Assembly: GCF_003627755.1 (NCBI RefSeq)
Contig: NZ_CP032694.1
Span: forward strand, 3,833,501-3,897,500
Direction of reading: 5' to 3'
Length of the DNA: 64,000 nt
Origin: Rhizobium jaguaris
GTDB lineage: Bacteria; Pseudomonadota; Alphaproteobacteria; Rhizobiales; Rhizobiaceae
Shown: positions 17,745 to 26,797 of the stretch, one piece after another
Numbering within the stretch: position 1 is the first letter of the stretch
Layout of the letters: every line of letters begins with the position of its first letter
Program-made: the position numbers and the translations under genes
Notes under the pieces: generated by a model
The model's database searches: none
Told to the model about the DNA's origin: nothing
What the model saw: only the letters and a program-made list of their open reading frames with translations

Positions 17745-19361
17745 ATGGCTACGCTTCAGATCGCCGCTAACAGCAATTCCTCCGCAAAGCCCGCACCCGC
17801 AGCCAGCGATGCTGCCACCATGAGCCCGCTGAAGATGTGGACGGCCGTCATCAGCTCCACGCTTGGCGCCTTCATGGCCGTCTTGAACATCCAGATCGTC
17901 AATGCCTCGCTGGCAGACATCCAGGGAGCGATCGGCGCCGGCACGGACGACGGCGGCTGGATTTCCACCTCCTACCTGATCGCCGAGATCGTCGTCATTC
18001 CTCTGACCGGCTGGCTCGCACGCGTGTTCTCGATGCGCACCTATCTCCTGGTCAACGCCATCCTGTTCCTCATTTTCTCGGTTGCCTGCGCCTTTGCCGC
18101 CAACCTGCAGCAGATGATCATCCTGCGCGCCATTCAAGGTTTTTCCGGCGGCGTGCTGATCCCCATGGCCTTCACCATCATCATCACCCTTCTGCCCAAG
18201 GCCAAGCAGCCGATCGGCCTTGCCCTCTTCGCGCTGTCGGCCACCTTCGCGCCGGCCATCGGCCCGACGATCGGCGGCTATCTCACCGAAAACTGGGGCT
18301 GGGAATATATCTTCTACGTCAACCTCGTCCCCGGCGCGATCATGGTCGGTATGCTCTGGGCTTCGCTCGACCGCGCGCCGATGAACCTCGGCTTGCTGGC
18401 CAAGGGTGACTGGCCCGGCATCATCACCATGGCGATCGGCCTCGCCTCACTGCAGACCGTGTTGGAAGAAGGCAACAAGGACGATTGGTTCGGCTCGCCA
18501 TTTATCGTCCGCCTTTCGGTCATCGCCGCCGTCTCGCTGACCCTCTTCCTGATCATAGAACTGCGGGCAGCCCATCCGCTCCTGAACCTGCGCCTGCTGG
18601 CGCGCCGCAACTTCGGCTTCGGTATCGTTGCCAACTTCCTGCTAGGCATCGCGCTCTACGGCTCGGTCTTCATTCTGCCGATCTATCTGACGCGCATTCA
18701 GGGCTATAATTCCGAGCAGATCGGCATGGTGCTCGCCTGGACCGGCATCCCGCAGCTCCTGTTGATCCCGCTGGTTCCGCGTCTGATGAAGCGCATCGAC
18801 CTGCGCATCATGATCGTCGTCGGCTTCGCCCTCTTCGCCACGTCGAACTTCATGAACATCTACATGACGGCAGACTATGCCAGCGACCAACTGTTCTGGC
18901 CGAACATCGTCCGCGCCATCGGCCAGGCCCTCGTCTTCACTCCGCTGTCGGCCATCGCCACCTCGGGCATCGAAAAAGAAAATGCCGGTTCCGCTTCGTC
19001 GCTCTTCAACATGATGCGCAACCTCGGCGGCGCCGTCGGCATCGCCATGCTGCAGACCTTCGCCCAGAAGCGTGAGCAGTTCCACTCGAACATCCTGACG
19101 GACTCGGTCACGGTCTTCGATGAAGCCACCCGCACCCGCATTGCGCAACTGACCGCCTACTTCATGAACCACGGCGTCTCCGACGTTGCGACAGCCCAGC
19201 ACAAAGCCATCGTCGCCGTCGCGCTGCGCCTGCGGGAACAGGCCAATATCATGGCTTACAGCGACACCTTCTACCTGCTCGGTGTCGCCCTAGTCGCAGC
19301 CCTCATCGCCAGCCTGTTGCTCAAGAAACCCGGCCATATCGAAGGCGGCGGCGCTCACTAG
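17745..19361 (+). CDS. emrB: DHA2-family MFS multidrug efflux pump
   Basis: The 538-residue protein has about 14 membrane segments and the DHA2 motifs: LNIQIVNASLADIQGAIGA in segment 1 and an early WISTSYLIAEIVVIPLTGWL stretch, with RAIQGFSGGVLIPMAFT further on. It exports hydrophobic compounds using the proton gradient, working with EmrA. The ATG at 17745 (AGAGGAGAAACGTC before it) is chosen over an earlier ATG at 17706 that would add an arginine-rich tail. It is followed after 36 bases by a cyclase gene. Confidence 0.92.
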   Translation: MATLQIAANSNSSAKPAPAASDAATMSPLKMWTAVISSTLGAFMAVLNIQIVNASLADIQGAIGAGTDDGGWISTSYLIAEIVVIPLTGWLARVFSMRTYLLVNAILFLIFSVACAFAANLQQMIILRAIQGFSGGVLIPMAFTIIITLLPKAKQPIGLALFALSATFAPAIGPTIGGYLTENWGWEYIFYVNLVPGAIMVGMLWASLDRAPMNLGLLAKGDWPGIITMAIGLASLQTVLEEGNKDDWFGSPFIVRLSVIAAVSLTLFLIIELRAAHPLLNLRLLARRNFGFGIVANFLLGIALYGSVFILPIYLTRIQGYNSEQIGMVLAWTGIPQLLLIPLVPRLMKRIDLRIMIVVGFALFATSNFMNIYMTADYASDQLFWPNIVRAIGQALVFTPLSAIATSGIEKENAGSASSLFNMMRNLGGAVGIAMLQTFAQKREQFHSNILTDSVTVFDEATRTRIAQLTAYFMNHGVSDVATAQHKAIVAVALRLREQANIMAYSDTFYLLGVALVAALIASLLLKKPGHIEGGGAH

Positions 19362-19397
19362 GCGCCGCACCCCACCCTTGCCTCAGGAGACACGATC

Positions 19398-20642
19398 ATG
19401 ACCGCCGTCAAGACCCGCCAGCCTGCAACTTCCCAGTCTGCAACTTCATTGTCTGATCTTCTCGATATCGAACATCCTGTCTCCGAGCGGGGCGCCATCA
19501 GCCCGGCCGCCATCCTCGCTCTCATCGAATGGCTCTCGGGCGACGAGGCTCACGCGCTGGACGAGGCCGGCCTGACCTTCGGTCTCGGCCGCCGCCTAAG
19601 AAGCCTCGGCCTTCCGGTCGACCGACTGACCTTGCATCTCATGACCCTGCATCCGGAAATCCTCGGCCGCTCCGTCGCATGGTCGCCGAACGAGCCGGTA
19701 CAGATCCGCGACCGCGAGCACGGGACCATTACCCAAACATTCCTTCACAGCGCACTTTGGAAGGCCATGAACATCCGCGATATCGTCATCGCCGGCCGGG
19801 GAGATGACGGTGACCAATGGGAACAGCTCGACATATTCGCCGGCCGTGACCTGGTGGAATTGATGATCGTGCCGCTCTGCAATGCCGACGGGCCGGTCAG
19901 CGCCGCCTCTTTCGGCACCAAACGTCCAGGCGGCTTCACAGTTTCGGAACGGCAACTGATCGAACGCATCATGCCCTCGCTGCGCAATGCCTGCGAGCTC
20001 CGGACGCTGCGGCAGGTCGAGCTTAGCCTGCTCGACACCTATATCGGCCCGATGACGGCGCAACGCATTCTCGCCGGCCACATCCGCAAGGGCGAGATCG
20101 AGACCATGGAGGCCGCGCTCATGCTCTGCGACCTCCGCGGTTTCACCGAGCTTTCCAATCGCCTGCCCGGCGAACGCGTGCTGGAACTGCTGAACATCTA
20201 TTTCGATGCCGTCGTGCCAGCAATTGCCCGCGAAGGCGGCGAAGTCTTGAAATTCATGGGCGACGCCGTTCTCGCCGTCTTCCCCGGCTATGATGCGACC
20301 CGCTCCAGCGATGCCGCGCTCGCTGCCGCCAATGCCATCCTCGCCCGCCTCGAAACGCTGCATTTCCCCGATGCCCGGCTGCAGGCCGGCATCGCGTTGC
20401 ACTACGGCGAAGTCAGCTACGGTAATATCGGCTCCGGCCGCCGCCTGGATTTCACCGTCATCGGCCCGGACGTCAACCTCGTCAGCCGGATACAGGGCGT
20501 GTGCAGCGATAGCGGCGAGCCGCTACTGATGTCGCGGGATTTTGCCAAGAAGCTCGGCCATCAACAGAGCTTCTCGATCGGCAGCCGGTTGCTCAAGGGA
20601 TTTGACGAAGAGATCGAGCTGTTCGCACGACCTGCCGTCTGA
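19398..20642 (+). CDS. Class III adenylate/guanylate cyclase with N-terminal sensory region
   Basis: The C-terminal half (from about residue 225) is a class III catalytic domain: first metal site in LCDLRGFTELS, second in KFMGDAVLAVF, and VNLVSRI with the transition-state Asn and Arg. The lysine before the second metal aspartate and DFTVIG favour ATP as substrate. The N-terminal 210 residues have a GAF-like look but no family I can name. No membrane segment is visible, so it is cytoplasmic. It starts 36 bases after emrB with CAGGAG upstream and is very probably co-transcribed, an unexpected link between cAMP signalling and efflux. Confidence 0.88.
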   Translation: MTAVKTRQPATSQSATSLSDLLDIEHPVSERGAISPAAILALIEWLSGDEAHALDEAGLTFGLGRRLRSLGLPVDRLTLHLMTLHPEILGRSVAWSPNEPVQIRDREHGTITQTFLHSALWKAMNIRDIVIAGRGDDGDQWEQLDIFAGRDLVELMIVPLCNADGPVSAASFGTKRPGGFTVSERQLIERIMPSLRNACELRTLRQVELSLLDTYIGPMTAQRILAGHIRKGEIETMEAALMLCDLRGFTELSNRLPGERVLELLNIYFDAVVPAIAREGGEVLKFMGDAVLAVFPGYDATRSSDAALAAANAILARLETLHFPDARLQAGIALHYGEVSYGNIGSGRRLDFTVIGPDVNLVSRIQGVCSDSGEPLLMSRDFAKKLGHQQSFSIGSRLLKGFDEEIELFARPAV

Positions 20643-20681
20643 CATCTATTCCGGCACCACAATGAGGATATCCATATCGAG

Positions 20682-21641
20682 TCAAGCGGCATGTTCCCGC
20701 TGCGCATTCCGCCGGATCGCCTGTGGCGGTTGCCCGAAAGCCCGCAGAAAGGCGCGCCGCATGCGTTCGCGGTCGGCGAAGCCGGTTTCCTGCGCCACCA
20801 CGTCGATCGAGTGCCGCCCCTCCTCCATCATCAACCGCGCCGCCTCGACGCGCAGGTTCTCCACTGCCTTGGCCGGCGACTGCCCCGTCTCTGAACGGAA
20901 AGCCCGGCTGAATTGCCGGGGGCTCAAATGGGCGGCTTCGGCAAGTTGTTCCACCGACAACGGCGTGCGCAGATTGCGCTTGGCGTAGGTAAGCGCGCTC
21001 TGTATCCGGTCAGATTTCGGATCCATCTCCAGGAGTGCTGAGAACTGCGACTGACCGCCGGCTCGACGGTGATAGACGACGAGTTTCTTCGCCACCGCGC
21101 GCGCCACGTCGATGCCGTGATCCTTTTCCACCATGGCCAAGGCCAGATCGACGCCGGCCGTCATGCCGGCCGACGTCCAGATCGAACCATCGATGATGAA
21201 GATGCGGTCCTCCTCCATTTTGATCTTGGGAAACCGCTTCTGGATATCGCGGGCCACGATCCAGTGCGTCGTCGCTCGCCGCCCATCGAGCAGGCCCGCA
21301 TGGGCTAGGAAATAAGTGCCGGTGCAAATGGAAGCCAGACGACGCGAACGCGCCAACGCCTCCTGCATGAACAGCCGTTCCCCTGCCGTCGGGACAGCCT
21401 CCTGCGGCGCGCCGCTGACAATCAGCGTGTCGAACGTCGGATCGTCAAACGCCTGAGTTTCAACCGCCAAGCCGAGCGAGCTCATGATTTTTCCGCCGGT
21501 TTCGGAGACGTAGAGCGTCTCGTAGATCGGCTCCTTCATTTCGAGATTGGCGAATTCGAATACCGAGGCCGCGGCCAGGCTCATGACCTGAAAGCCAGGA
21601 AACAAAAGAAAGGCGACGCGTTGCATGGCCGAAATCTCCAT
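20682..21641 (-). CDS. GlxA family regulator (DJ-1/PfpI domain plus AraC helix-turn-helix)
   Basis: Residues about 7-180 form a DJ-1/PfpI-like domain with a cysteine in RRLASICTGTYFLAHAGLL at the nucleophile elbow, and the last 100 residues are an AraC DNA-binding domain (LAEAAHLSPRQFSRAFRSET and DVVAQETGFADRERMRRAF). This is the GlxA/FtrA design. It is divergent from an SDR gene across 114 bases, which it may control. A second ATG five codons in is also a possible start. Confidence 0.9.
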   Translation of the reverse strand: MEISAMQRVAFLLFPGFQVMSLAAASVFEFANLEMKEPIYETLYVSETGGKIMSSLGLAVETQAFDDPTFDTLIVSGAPQEAVPTAGERLFMQEALARSRRLASICTGTYFLAHAGLLDGRRATTHWIVARDIQKRFPKIKMEEDRIFIIDGSIWTSAGMTAGVDLALAMVEKDHGIDVARAVAKKLVVYHRRAGGQSQFSALLEMDPKSDRIQSALTYAKRNLRTPLSVEQLAEAAHLSPRQFSRAFRSETGQSPAKAVENLRVEAARLMMEEGRHSIDVVAQETGFADRERMRRAFLRAFGQPPQAIRRNAQREHAA

Positions 21642-21755
21642 CTTGTCCTAAAAGGTGGTATATATGACATTTGAGACGCGAACAAGCTGGACTATGAATC
21701 CTCTCAAGCGAACGGCGGATGCCGACGCTCTGAACCGAAACGAAGGAGACAGACA

Positions 21756-22553
21756 ATGTCTAGCGAACACAAAGGCACCGCACTCGTCACCGGCGCATCT
21801 ACCGGCATCGGCGCCCTCTATGCCCACCGCCTTGCCCAGCGCGGCTATGACCTGATCCTGGTTGCCCGCAATTGCGATCGTCTGACGACGCTTGCCCAGC
21901 GCCTCACCGCCGAAACCGGCCGCACGGTCGAAATCATTGCGGCCGATCTCAACGAAAAGGCCGATCTCGCCCGCGTCGAGGAGACCTTGCACAGCGATGC
22001 CAGCATTACTCTGTTGGTCAACAATGCCGGCGTTGGCGGCACGGCACCATTGCTGGCCTCCGACATCGACAAGATGGAACAGATGATCAACCTCAACGTC
22101 ACGGCATTGACGCGGCTGACCTATGCGGCGGTTCCCGGCTTCGTCGCCCGCGGTGGCGGTGCCATTATCAACATCGCTTCGATCGTTGCCGTAGCGCCTG
22201 AAGTCCTCAACGGCGTTTACGGCGGCAGCAAGGCCTTCGTCCTTGCCTTCAGCCAGTCGCTGAAGCACGAACTGGCCGACAAGAACATCAAGGTCCAGGT
22301 CGTGCTGCCGGGCGCCACCGCCACCGATTTCTGGGGCATCGCCGGCACGCCGGTCGAGCATCTCCCGAACGAAATCGTCATGTCGGCCGAAGATCTGGTG
22401 GACTCCGCGCTTGCCGGTTTTGACCAGGGCGAATTCGCGACCGTGCCTGCTCTTCCCGAGATCGCACAGTGGAATGCTTACGAGGGCGCCCGCCAGGCCA
22501 TGATGCCCAATCTATCGCGCGCCAAGCCAGCCGAACGTTACAAGATCGCCTAA
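21756..22553 (+). CDS. Short-chain dehydrogenase/reductase (classical SDR, DltE-like)
   Basis: TGASTGIGALYA binds the dinucleotide, NNAGVGG and the catalytic Ser (NIASIVAVAP) and YGGSK (Tyr-x-x-x-Lys) are intact. Length is 265 residues. It reduces or oxidises a carbonyl/alcohol with NAD(P); the substrate is not apparent. AAGGAGAC precedes the ATG. The divergent GlxA-type gene is its likely regulator. Confidence 0.9.
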   Translation: MSSEHKGTALVTGASTGIGALYAHRLAQRGYDLILVARNCDRLTTLAQRLTAETGRTVEIIAADLNEKADLARVEETLHSDASITLLVNNAGVGGTAPLLASDIDKMEQMINLNVTALTRLTYAAVPGFVARGGGAIINIASIVAVAPEVLNGVYGGSKAFVLAFSQSLKHELADKNIKVQVVLPGATATDFWGIAGTPVEHLPNEIVMSAEDLVDSALAGFDQGEFATVPALPEIAQWNAYEGARQAMMPNLSRAKPAERYKIA

Positions 22554-22775
22554 GCTGCTGAAAAGGCTCGCACGATATGATCAGATGCGTCAGCATCCCC
22601 TTACGTGAGGCGCTGGCGCATTGTTTATATTAGCAATAGAAGATTTACATCACATTTGGACTCAACTTGCTGTTTTCGCGCTGCACTATCTAGGATAGTG
22701 CTCCAAAAATTGATAATCGTCGCTGGCATTGGTCTCGGAGGGACCGGCTGTTGTGAGGCTTGGGGCGTAGCAACG

Positions 22776-23697
22776 ATGCATCATGGTGCGGGGTCCGAAG
22801 ACTATTTCAGGCTAAGCGCGCCAGCGGGTGCGCTTGAAGCTGTCCTATGCAAAAACGGAATGAACCTGGACTGTCCCGAGACGGTCACGGGCAGCACTGG
22901 CGAAGCCGGTATTGTGCTTGGCCTGCAGCGTCAGGAACCGGCGTTGGACCGGGTAAAGCTCGGCGAATACTTCATTCCCGTCATTCCCTTCCCGCATGGC
23001 ACGATCGGGCTTGCCAGCCTGATCCTCGATCCGCCCGGTAAGATGCGTCGCGAGGAAACGACCAGCATCTACCTCTCACGCCGGACCTTCGACCAGATTG
23101 CCGATACGCTCGGCACTGACCGCATCGTCGAACTTCCGCTCGCGCCCGGCATCGCCACCGGCGACACCGTCATCGAAAATCTGTTTTCCTGCCTGATCCC
23201 GGCCATCGAACAGCCGGGCCGGACGAGCGCCTTGTTCATCGATCACGTCGGCAAGGCTTTCAACGCCCATATTGCCCAGCACTACGGTCGCATGCAGATG
23301 GTGCGACCCGCCGTGATCGGCGGTCTGACGCCCTGGCAGTTGCGCCGCGCCCGCGACACGATCAATGCCCGGCTGGATCAGGATGTGTCCCTCGCGCAGC
23401 TTGCCAGCGACTGCGGCCTTTCCACCAGCCATTTCGCCCGCGCCTTCGCCCGCAGCACCGGCATCCCGCCGCATCGCTGGGTGATGCAGCGCCGCGTCGA
23501 CCGCGCCAAGGAGCTGATGCGGACGGGAACGCCTCTTGCCGAGATCGCGCTGATGTGCGGTTTCTCCGACCAAAGCCACCTGACACGCGTTTTTTTCGCA
23601 ATCCGTCGGCCTCACGCCGGGACGATGGCGGGAATCGCAGATATCAACCGCTTTCGATGTGGCGCCGGTCGCAATGAGAGAGGCCGATCCGTGCTGA
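22776..23697 (+). pseudogene. AraC family transcriptional regulator with one-base frameshift in its C-terminus
   Basis: The protein has an N-terminal effector region and a C-terminal AraC domain whose first helix-turn-helix (LAQLASDCGLSTSHFARAF) is complete. The second reads LAEIALMCGFSDQSHLTRVF and then leaves the family: the frame continues to 23792 without similarity. Removing one T from the seven-T run at 23590-23596 restores VFSQSVGLTPGRWRES and a stop at 23697, the normal AraC end. As read, the protein has a wrong tail of about 65 residues. The homopolymer makes sequencing error or slippage as likely as true inactivation. Start chosen at the ATG 22776. Confidence 0.8.
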
Positions 23698-23935
23698 CCA
23701 CCGGCAAAGGGCCGTTGCTTGATCGGCGCTATGGCATCAAGAGCCCGCTGACGCTGATCTCCACACTCGCTGGTTCCGAGTCACGGACATGATCCGCGAC
23801 ATCTAGGCCCTTGATTCTTTGCTGCGCCGCAGCAGATCCTCAACAGGAAATACAGAGACGAATGATGCTGTCATCAAGCAATGCCATCATCTTCTCGCGA
23901 CGACCCGCAGATCCGACCTTTGAAAGGATGCTCTC

Positions 23936-24856
23936 ATGTCAGAAGCAGAAGTACGGACGCCTGCCGCCTCTCCCGGAAAGACCGAACGGCTGTTTTTCCT
24001 CGATATCAACGATGGGCGAATTCTCTCCTCCGCCATCGACGGAACCGACCTCAAGCTGATCATCCAGCGCCCGAGCCGCAGCCCGGACGGCATCCTCGTC
24101 GACAGCGAAAACGGTTGGCTCTACTGGACGGAAATGGGGACCGACTACAATGCCCATGACGGCTCGATCGAGCGCATTGATCTCGACGGCAGCAATCATG
24201 TAACGTTGATTGCGCCGGGCGGCACGCTGGTGACACCGAAGCAGATCCAGATCGACAGTGATGGTGGCAAGCTCTACTGGTGTGACCGCGAAGGCATGCG
24301 GGTGATGCGCGCCAATATCGACGGCTCCGACATCGAAACCCTGGTCCAGAACGGCGATAGCCCCGCCGACAGCGCTGATATCGAACGCTGGTGCGTCGGC
24401 ATCGCGCTCGACCTGCCGCGCGGACAGATCTACTGGACGCAGAAGGGACCGCCGGATGCCGGTCTCGGACGCATATTCCGCGCCGGCGTCAATATTCCGC
24501 AGGGCGAGACGGCAACCAAGCGCAGTGATATCGAGACTTTGCTCGACAAGCTGCCGGAACCGATCGACCTCGAACTCGATCTTGCCACTCGCACCATCTA
24601 TTGGACCGACCGCGGCAATCTTCCGCGCGGCAATACCGTCAACCGCGCCAGCATGGACAACATTGCAGCGACCTCAGAGGTCGTCCTTGAAGGCCTCGAC
24701 GAAGGTATCGGCCTGTCGCTCGATCTGCCGAACAACCGCATGTTCTTCACCGATATCGGCGGCAACCTCTACTCCGCCAGGCTGGACGGTTCGGGCGAAC
24801 GCGAGCTGCTACACCATGCGGGCTCGTTCACGGGGATCGTCTACGCGGTTGTTTGA
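23936..24856 (+). CDS. YWTD-type six-bladed beta-propeller protein
   Basis: The 306-residue protein repeats a blade motif: LYWTEMG, LYWCDREG, IYWTQKG, IYWTDRGN and MFFTDIGGNLY, each about 45 residues apart, with the LDG(S/T) turns (IDGTDLKLI, LDGSNHVTL, IDGSDIETL). This is the low-density-lipoprotein-receptor YWTD propeller in a bacterial, single-domain, cytoplasmic form; no signal peptide is seen. Related propellers (SMP-30) are lactonases, but the metal ligands of SMP-30 are not recognisable. It may serve sugar-lactone metabolism with the genes on the other side of the RIME repeat; that is inference. The real function is unknown. Confidence 0.82.
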   Translation: MSEAEVRTPAASPGKTERLFFLDINDGRILSSAIDGTDLKLIIQRPSRSPDGILVDSENGWLYWTEMGTDYNAHDGSIERIDLDGSNHVTLIAPGGTLVTPKQIQIDSDGGKLYWCDREGMRVMRANIDGSDIETLVQNGDSPADSADIERWCVGIALDLPRGQIYWTQKGPPDAGLGRIFRAGVNIPQGETATKRSDIETLLDKLPEPIDLELDLATRTIYWTDRGNLPRGNTVNRASMDNIAATSEVVLEGLDEGIGLSLDLPNNRMFFTDIGGNLYSARLDGSGERELLHHAGSFTGIVYAVV

Positions 24857-24887
24857 GGTTTTCAACCAACTTCAGATCCCAGGATTA

Positions 24888-25040
24888 CCCCTCACCCTAG
24901 CCCTCTCCCCGTTTTGACGGGGAGAGGGAACGACCTCTGTACCCACGCCCAGTAGGTAGTTGAAGGGGAGGCCGCGGGTGCGTCTTTCCCCTTCTCCCCG
25001 TCAAAACGGGGAGAAGGTGGCCGATAGGCCGGATGAGGGG
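24888..25040. repeat. RIME-like palindromic intergenic repeat
   Basis: Two near-identical palindromes, 24901-24928 (CCCTCTCCCCG ... GGGGAGAGGG) and 24990-25017 (CCTTCTCCCCG ... CGGGGAGAAGG), sit inside outer arms starting CCCCTCACCC and ending GGATGAGGGG. This is the form of the Rhizobium-specific intergenic mosaic elements found in many copies in rhizobial genomes. It lies between the convergent ends of the propeller gene and the aldehyde dehydrogenase gene and may act as a bidirectional terminator. Confidence 0.8.
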
Positions 25041-25051
25041 CTCCTCTGCAC

Positions 25052-26638
25052 TCAATATCCCCCGCGCACACCATCCATCAGATGCGGCAGTCCCTTGACG
25101 CCTTCATCCTGCAATTCCACCGGAAGTAGGCCCTCCGGAAGATCCTGATAGGATACCGGCCGCAGGAAGCGGCGGATGGCAAGCGTGCCGACCGACGTGG
25201 TGCGGCTGTCCGATGTTGCCGGGAACGGGCCGCCGTGCACCATGGCATGGCTGACTTCGACGCCGGTCGGCCACCCATTGGCGAGAATGCGGCCGACCTT
25301 GAGCTCCAGGACCGGCAGCAGCTTTGCGGCGATCGAGTAATCGCCAGCATCGATCTGCAGGGTAGCAGTGAGCTGACCTTCGAGCTTTTCGGCAACAGCG
25401 ATCATCTGGTCGATGTCCTTGCAGCGTACCAGCAGGCCGCTGGCGCCGAAGACTTCATGACCGAGACGATCGTCGGCAAGAAAATCGTCGACATAGGTTT
25501 CGAAGAAGGCACCGGGGCTGCGGTTGACGCCTTCCGCCGGAGCGCCGCGTGCGACCGTCTTCACGGCTTCATGGCCAGCAAAGGCTGCAACACCATTATC
25601 GAAGGCGGCATGGATGCCGGGCGTCAACATCGGTGCCGGCACGCTGCCGGTAAGCGCGGCACTGGCAGTAGCAACGAAGCGATCGAGATCGGGACCGTCA
25701 ATGGCAAAGAGCAGGCCGGGATTGGTGCAGAACTGACCGGCGCCCATCGTCAGCGAACCGACAAAACCGGTACCGATCGCTTCGGCGCGAGCCGCAAGCG
25801 CTGCCGGGAACAGGAAGACCGGGTTGATGCTGCTCATTTCGGCATAGACCGGGATAGGCTCCGGCCGGGCCGCCGCGATTGCGCCGAGCGCCAGACCGCC
25901 GCCGCGCGAGCCGGTAAAGCCGACCGCCTTGATATGCGGATTGCGCACCAGCGCGGCACCGGTCTCGTTCGCGCCGGTCAGAAGCGAGAAAGTGCCTTCC
26001 GGCAGACCGCAGGCGACGACGGCGGCGCGGATGGCGCGGCCAACCAGTTCACCGGTACCCGGATGGGCAAGATGGCCCTTGACGACAACCGGGCAACCGG
26101 CGGCCAGCGCCGAAGCGGTATCACCGCCGGCAACCGAGAAGGCGAGCGGGAAGTTGCTGGCGCCGAAGACGGCGACGGGGCCGAGCGGAATCTGACGCAG
26201 GCGCAGATCCGGACGCGGCAGCGGCTTGCGGTCCGGCAAGGCCGGATCGACACGCAGGTCGAGCCATTCGCCGGAACGAACAACCTGCGCGAACAGCCGG
26301 AGCTGGCCGACGGTGCGGGCGCGCTCGCCCTGCAGGCGGGCAGCCGGCAGGCCGGTCTCTTCGGTCGCGCGTTCGATTAGCGCATCGCCGATCTCCATGA
26401 TGTTGGTCGCGATCGTTTCCAGGAACGTCGCGCGGGCCTCCGGGCTCGTGGCGCGATAGGCATCGAACGCCTGGCCTGCCAGCTCGCAGGCGCGGGCAAC
26501 CTCCGCCTCGCTGGCGACTGCGAAGGCTGGTTCGAGGTTTGCGCCGGTCGCCGGGTTGATGGCGCGCACGGATTTGTTGTCGCCGGTCGAATCCGCGCCG
26601 ATCAGCAGATCGCCGCTAATCACAAAAGACTGTGTCAT
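25052..26638 (-). CDS. Alpha-ketoglutarate semialdehyde (2,5-dioxovalerate) dehydrogenase
   Basis: The 528-residue aldehyde dehydrogenase has the catalytic cysteine in GQFCTNPG (about residue 304), the general-base glutamate in YAEMSSINP (267) and the FTGSRGGG coenzyme loop. The QFCTNPG form, the N-terminal start ([11 protein letters not shown]) and the C-terminal [16 protein letters not shown] are typical of the NADP-linked 2,5-dioxovalerate dehydrogenases that end the non-phosphorylative pathways for pentoses, glucarate or hydroxyproline, giving 2-oxoglutarate. It is the promoter-distal gene of a group with an SDR and an aldose epimerase, but is separated from them by a 160-base region with palindromes and probably has its own promoter. 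Confidence 0.9.
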   Translation of the reverse strand: MTQSFVISGDLLIGADSTGDNKSVRAINPATGANLEPAFAVASEAEVARACELAGQAFDAYRATSPEARATFLETIATNIMEIGDALIERATEETGLPAARLQGERARTVGQLRLFAQVVRSGEWLDLRVDPALPDRKPLPRPDLRLRQIPLGPVAVFGASNFPLAFSVAGGDTASALAAGCPVVVKGHLAHPGTGELVGRAIRAAVVACGLPEGTFSLLTGANETGAALVRNPHIKAVGFTGSRGGGLALGAIAAARPEPIPVYAEMSSINPVFLFPAALAARAEAIGTGFVGSLTMGAGQFCTNPGLLFAIDGPDLDRFVATASAALTGSVPAPMLTPGIHAAFDNGVAAFAGHEAVKTVARGAPAEGVNRSPGAFFETYVDDFLADDRLGHEVFGASGLLVRCKDIDQMIAVAEKLEGQLTATLQIDAGDYSIAAKLLPVLELKVGRILANGWPTGVEVSHAMVHGGPFPATSDSRTTSVGTLAIRRFLRPVSYQDLPEGLLPVELQDEGVKGLPHLMDGVRGGY

Positions 26639-26715
26639 GGGTATTCCTTGATGATGCCAGGGCGCCGGGAGTTGCGCCCGTCAGAAGCAGATAGCAAGAC
26701 GGAATGACAAATGTA

Positions 26716-26733
26716 AGATGATACTCGTCATCT
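26716..26733. promoter_or_regulatory. Inverted repeat upstream of the ketoglutarate semialdehyde dehydrogenase gene
   Basis: AGATGA-TACTCG-TCATCT, a 6-bp inverted repeat with a 6-base spacer, lies 78 bases before the start codon. It is a candidate operator, for example for the GntR-family protein encoded nearby. Confidence 0.4.
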
Positions 26734-26742
26734 AAATATCAA

Positions 26743-26764
26743 GTCTTATCCCAGGGGATAAGAC
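26743..26764. promoter_or_regulatory. Perfect 10-bp inverted repeat upstream of the same gene
   Basis: GTCTTATCCC and GGGATAAGAC pair perfectly around two bases. No T-run follows on the minus strand, so an operator is more likely than a terminator of the SDR gene upstream. A third, smaller palindrome GCACTGCAGTGC lies at 26779-26790. Confidence 0.45.
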
Positions 26765-26797
26765 GGCTGCGACCTTATGCACTGCAGTGCCTCGAAA

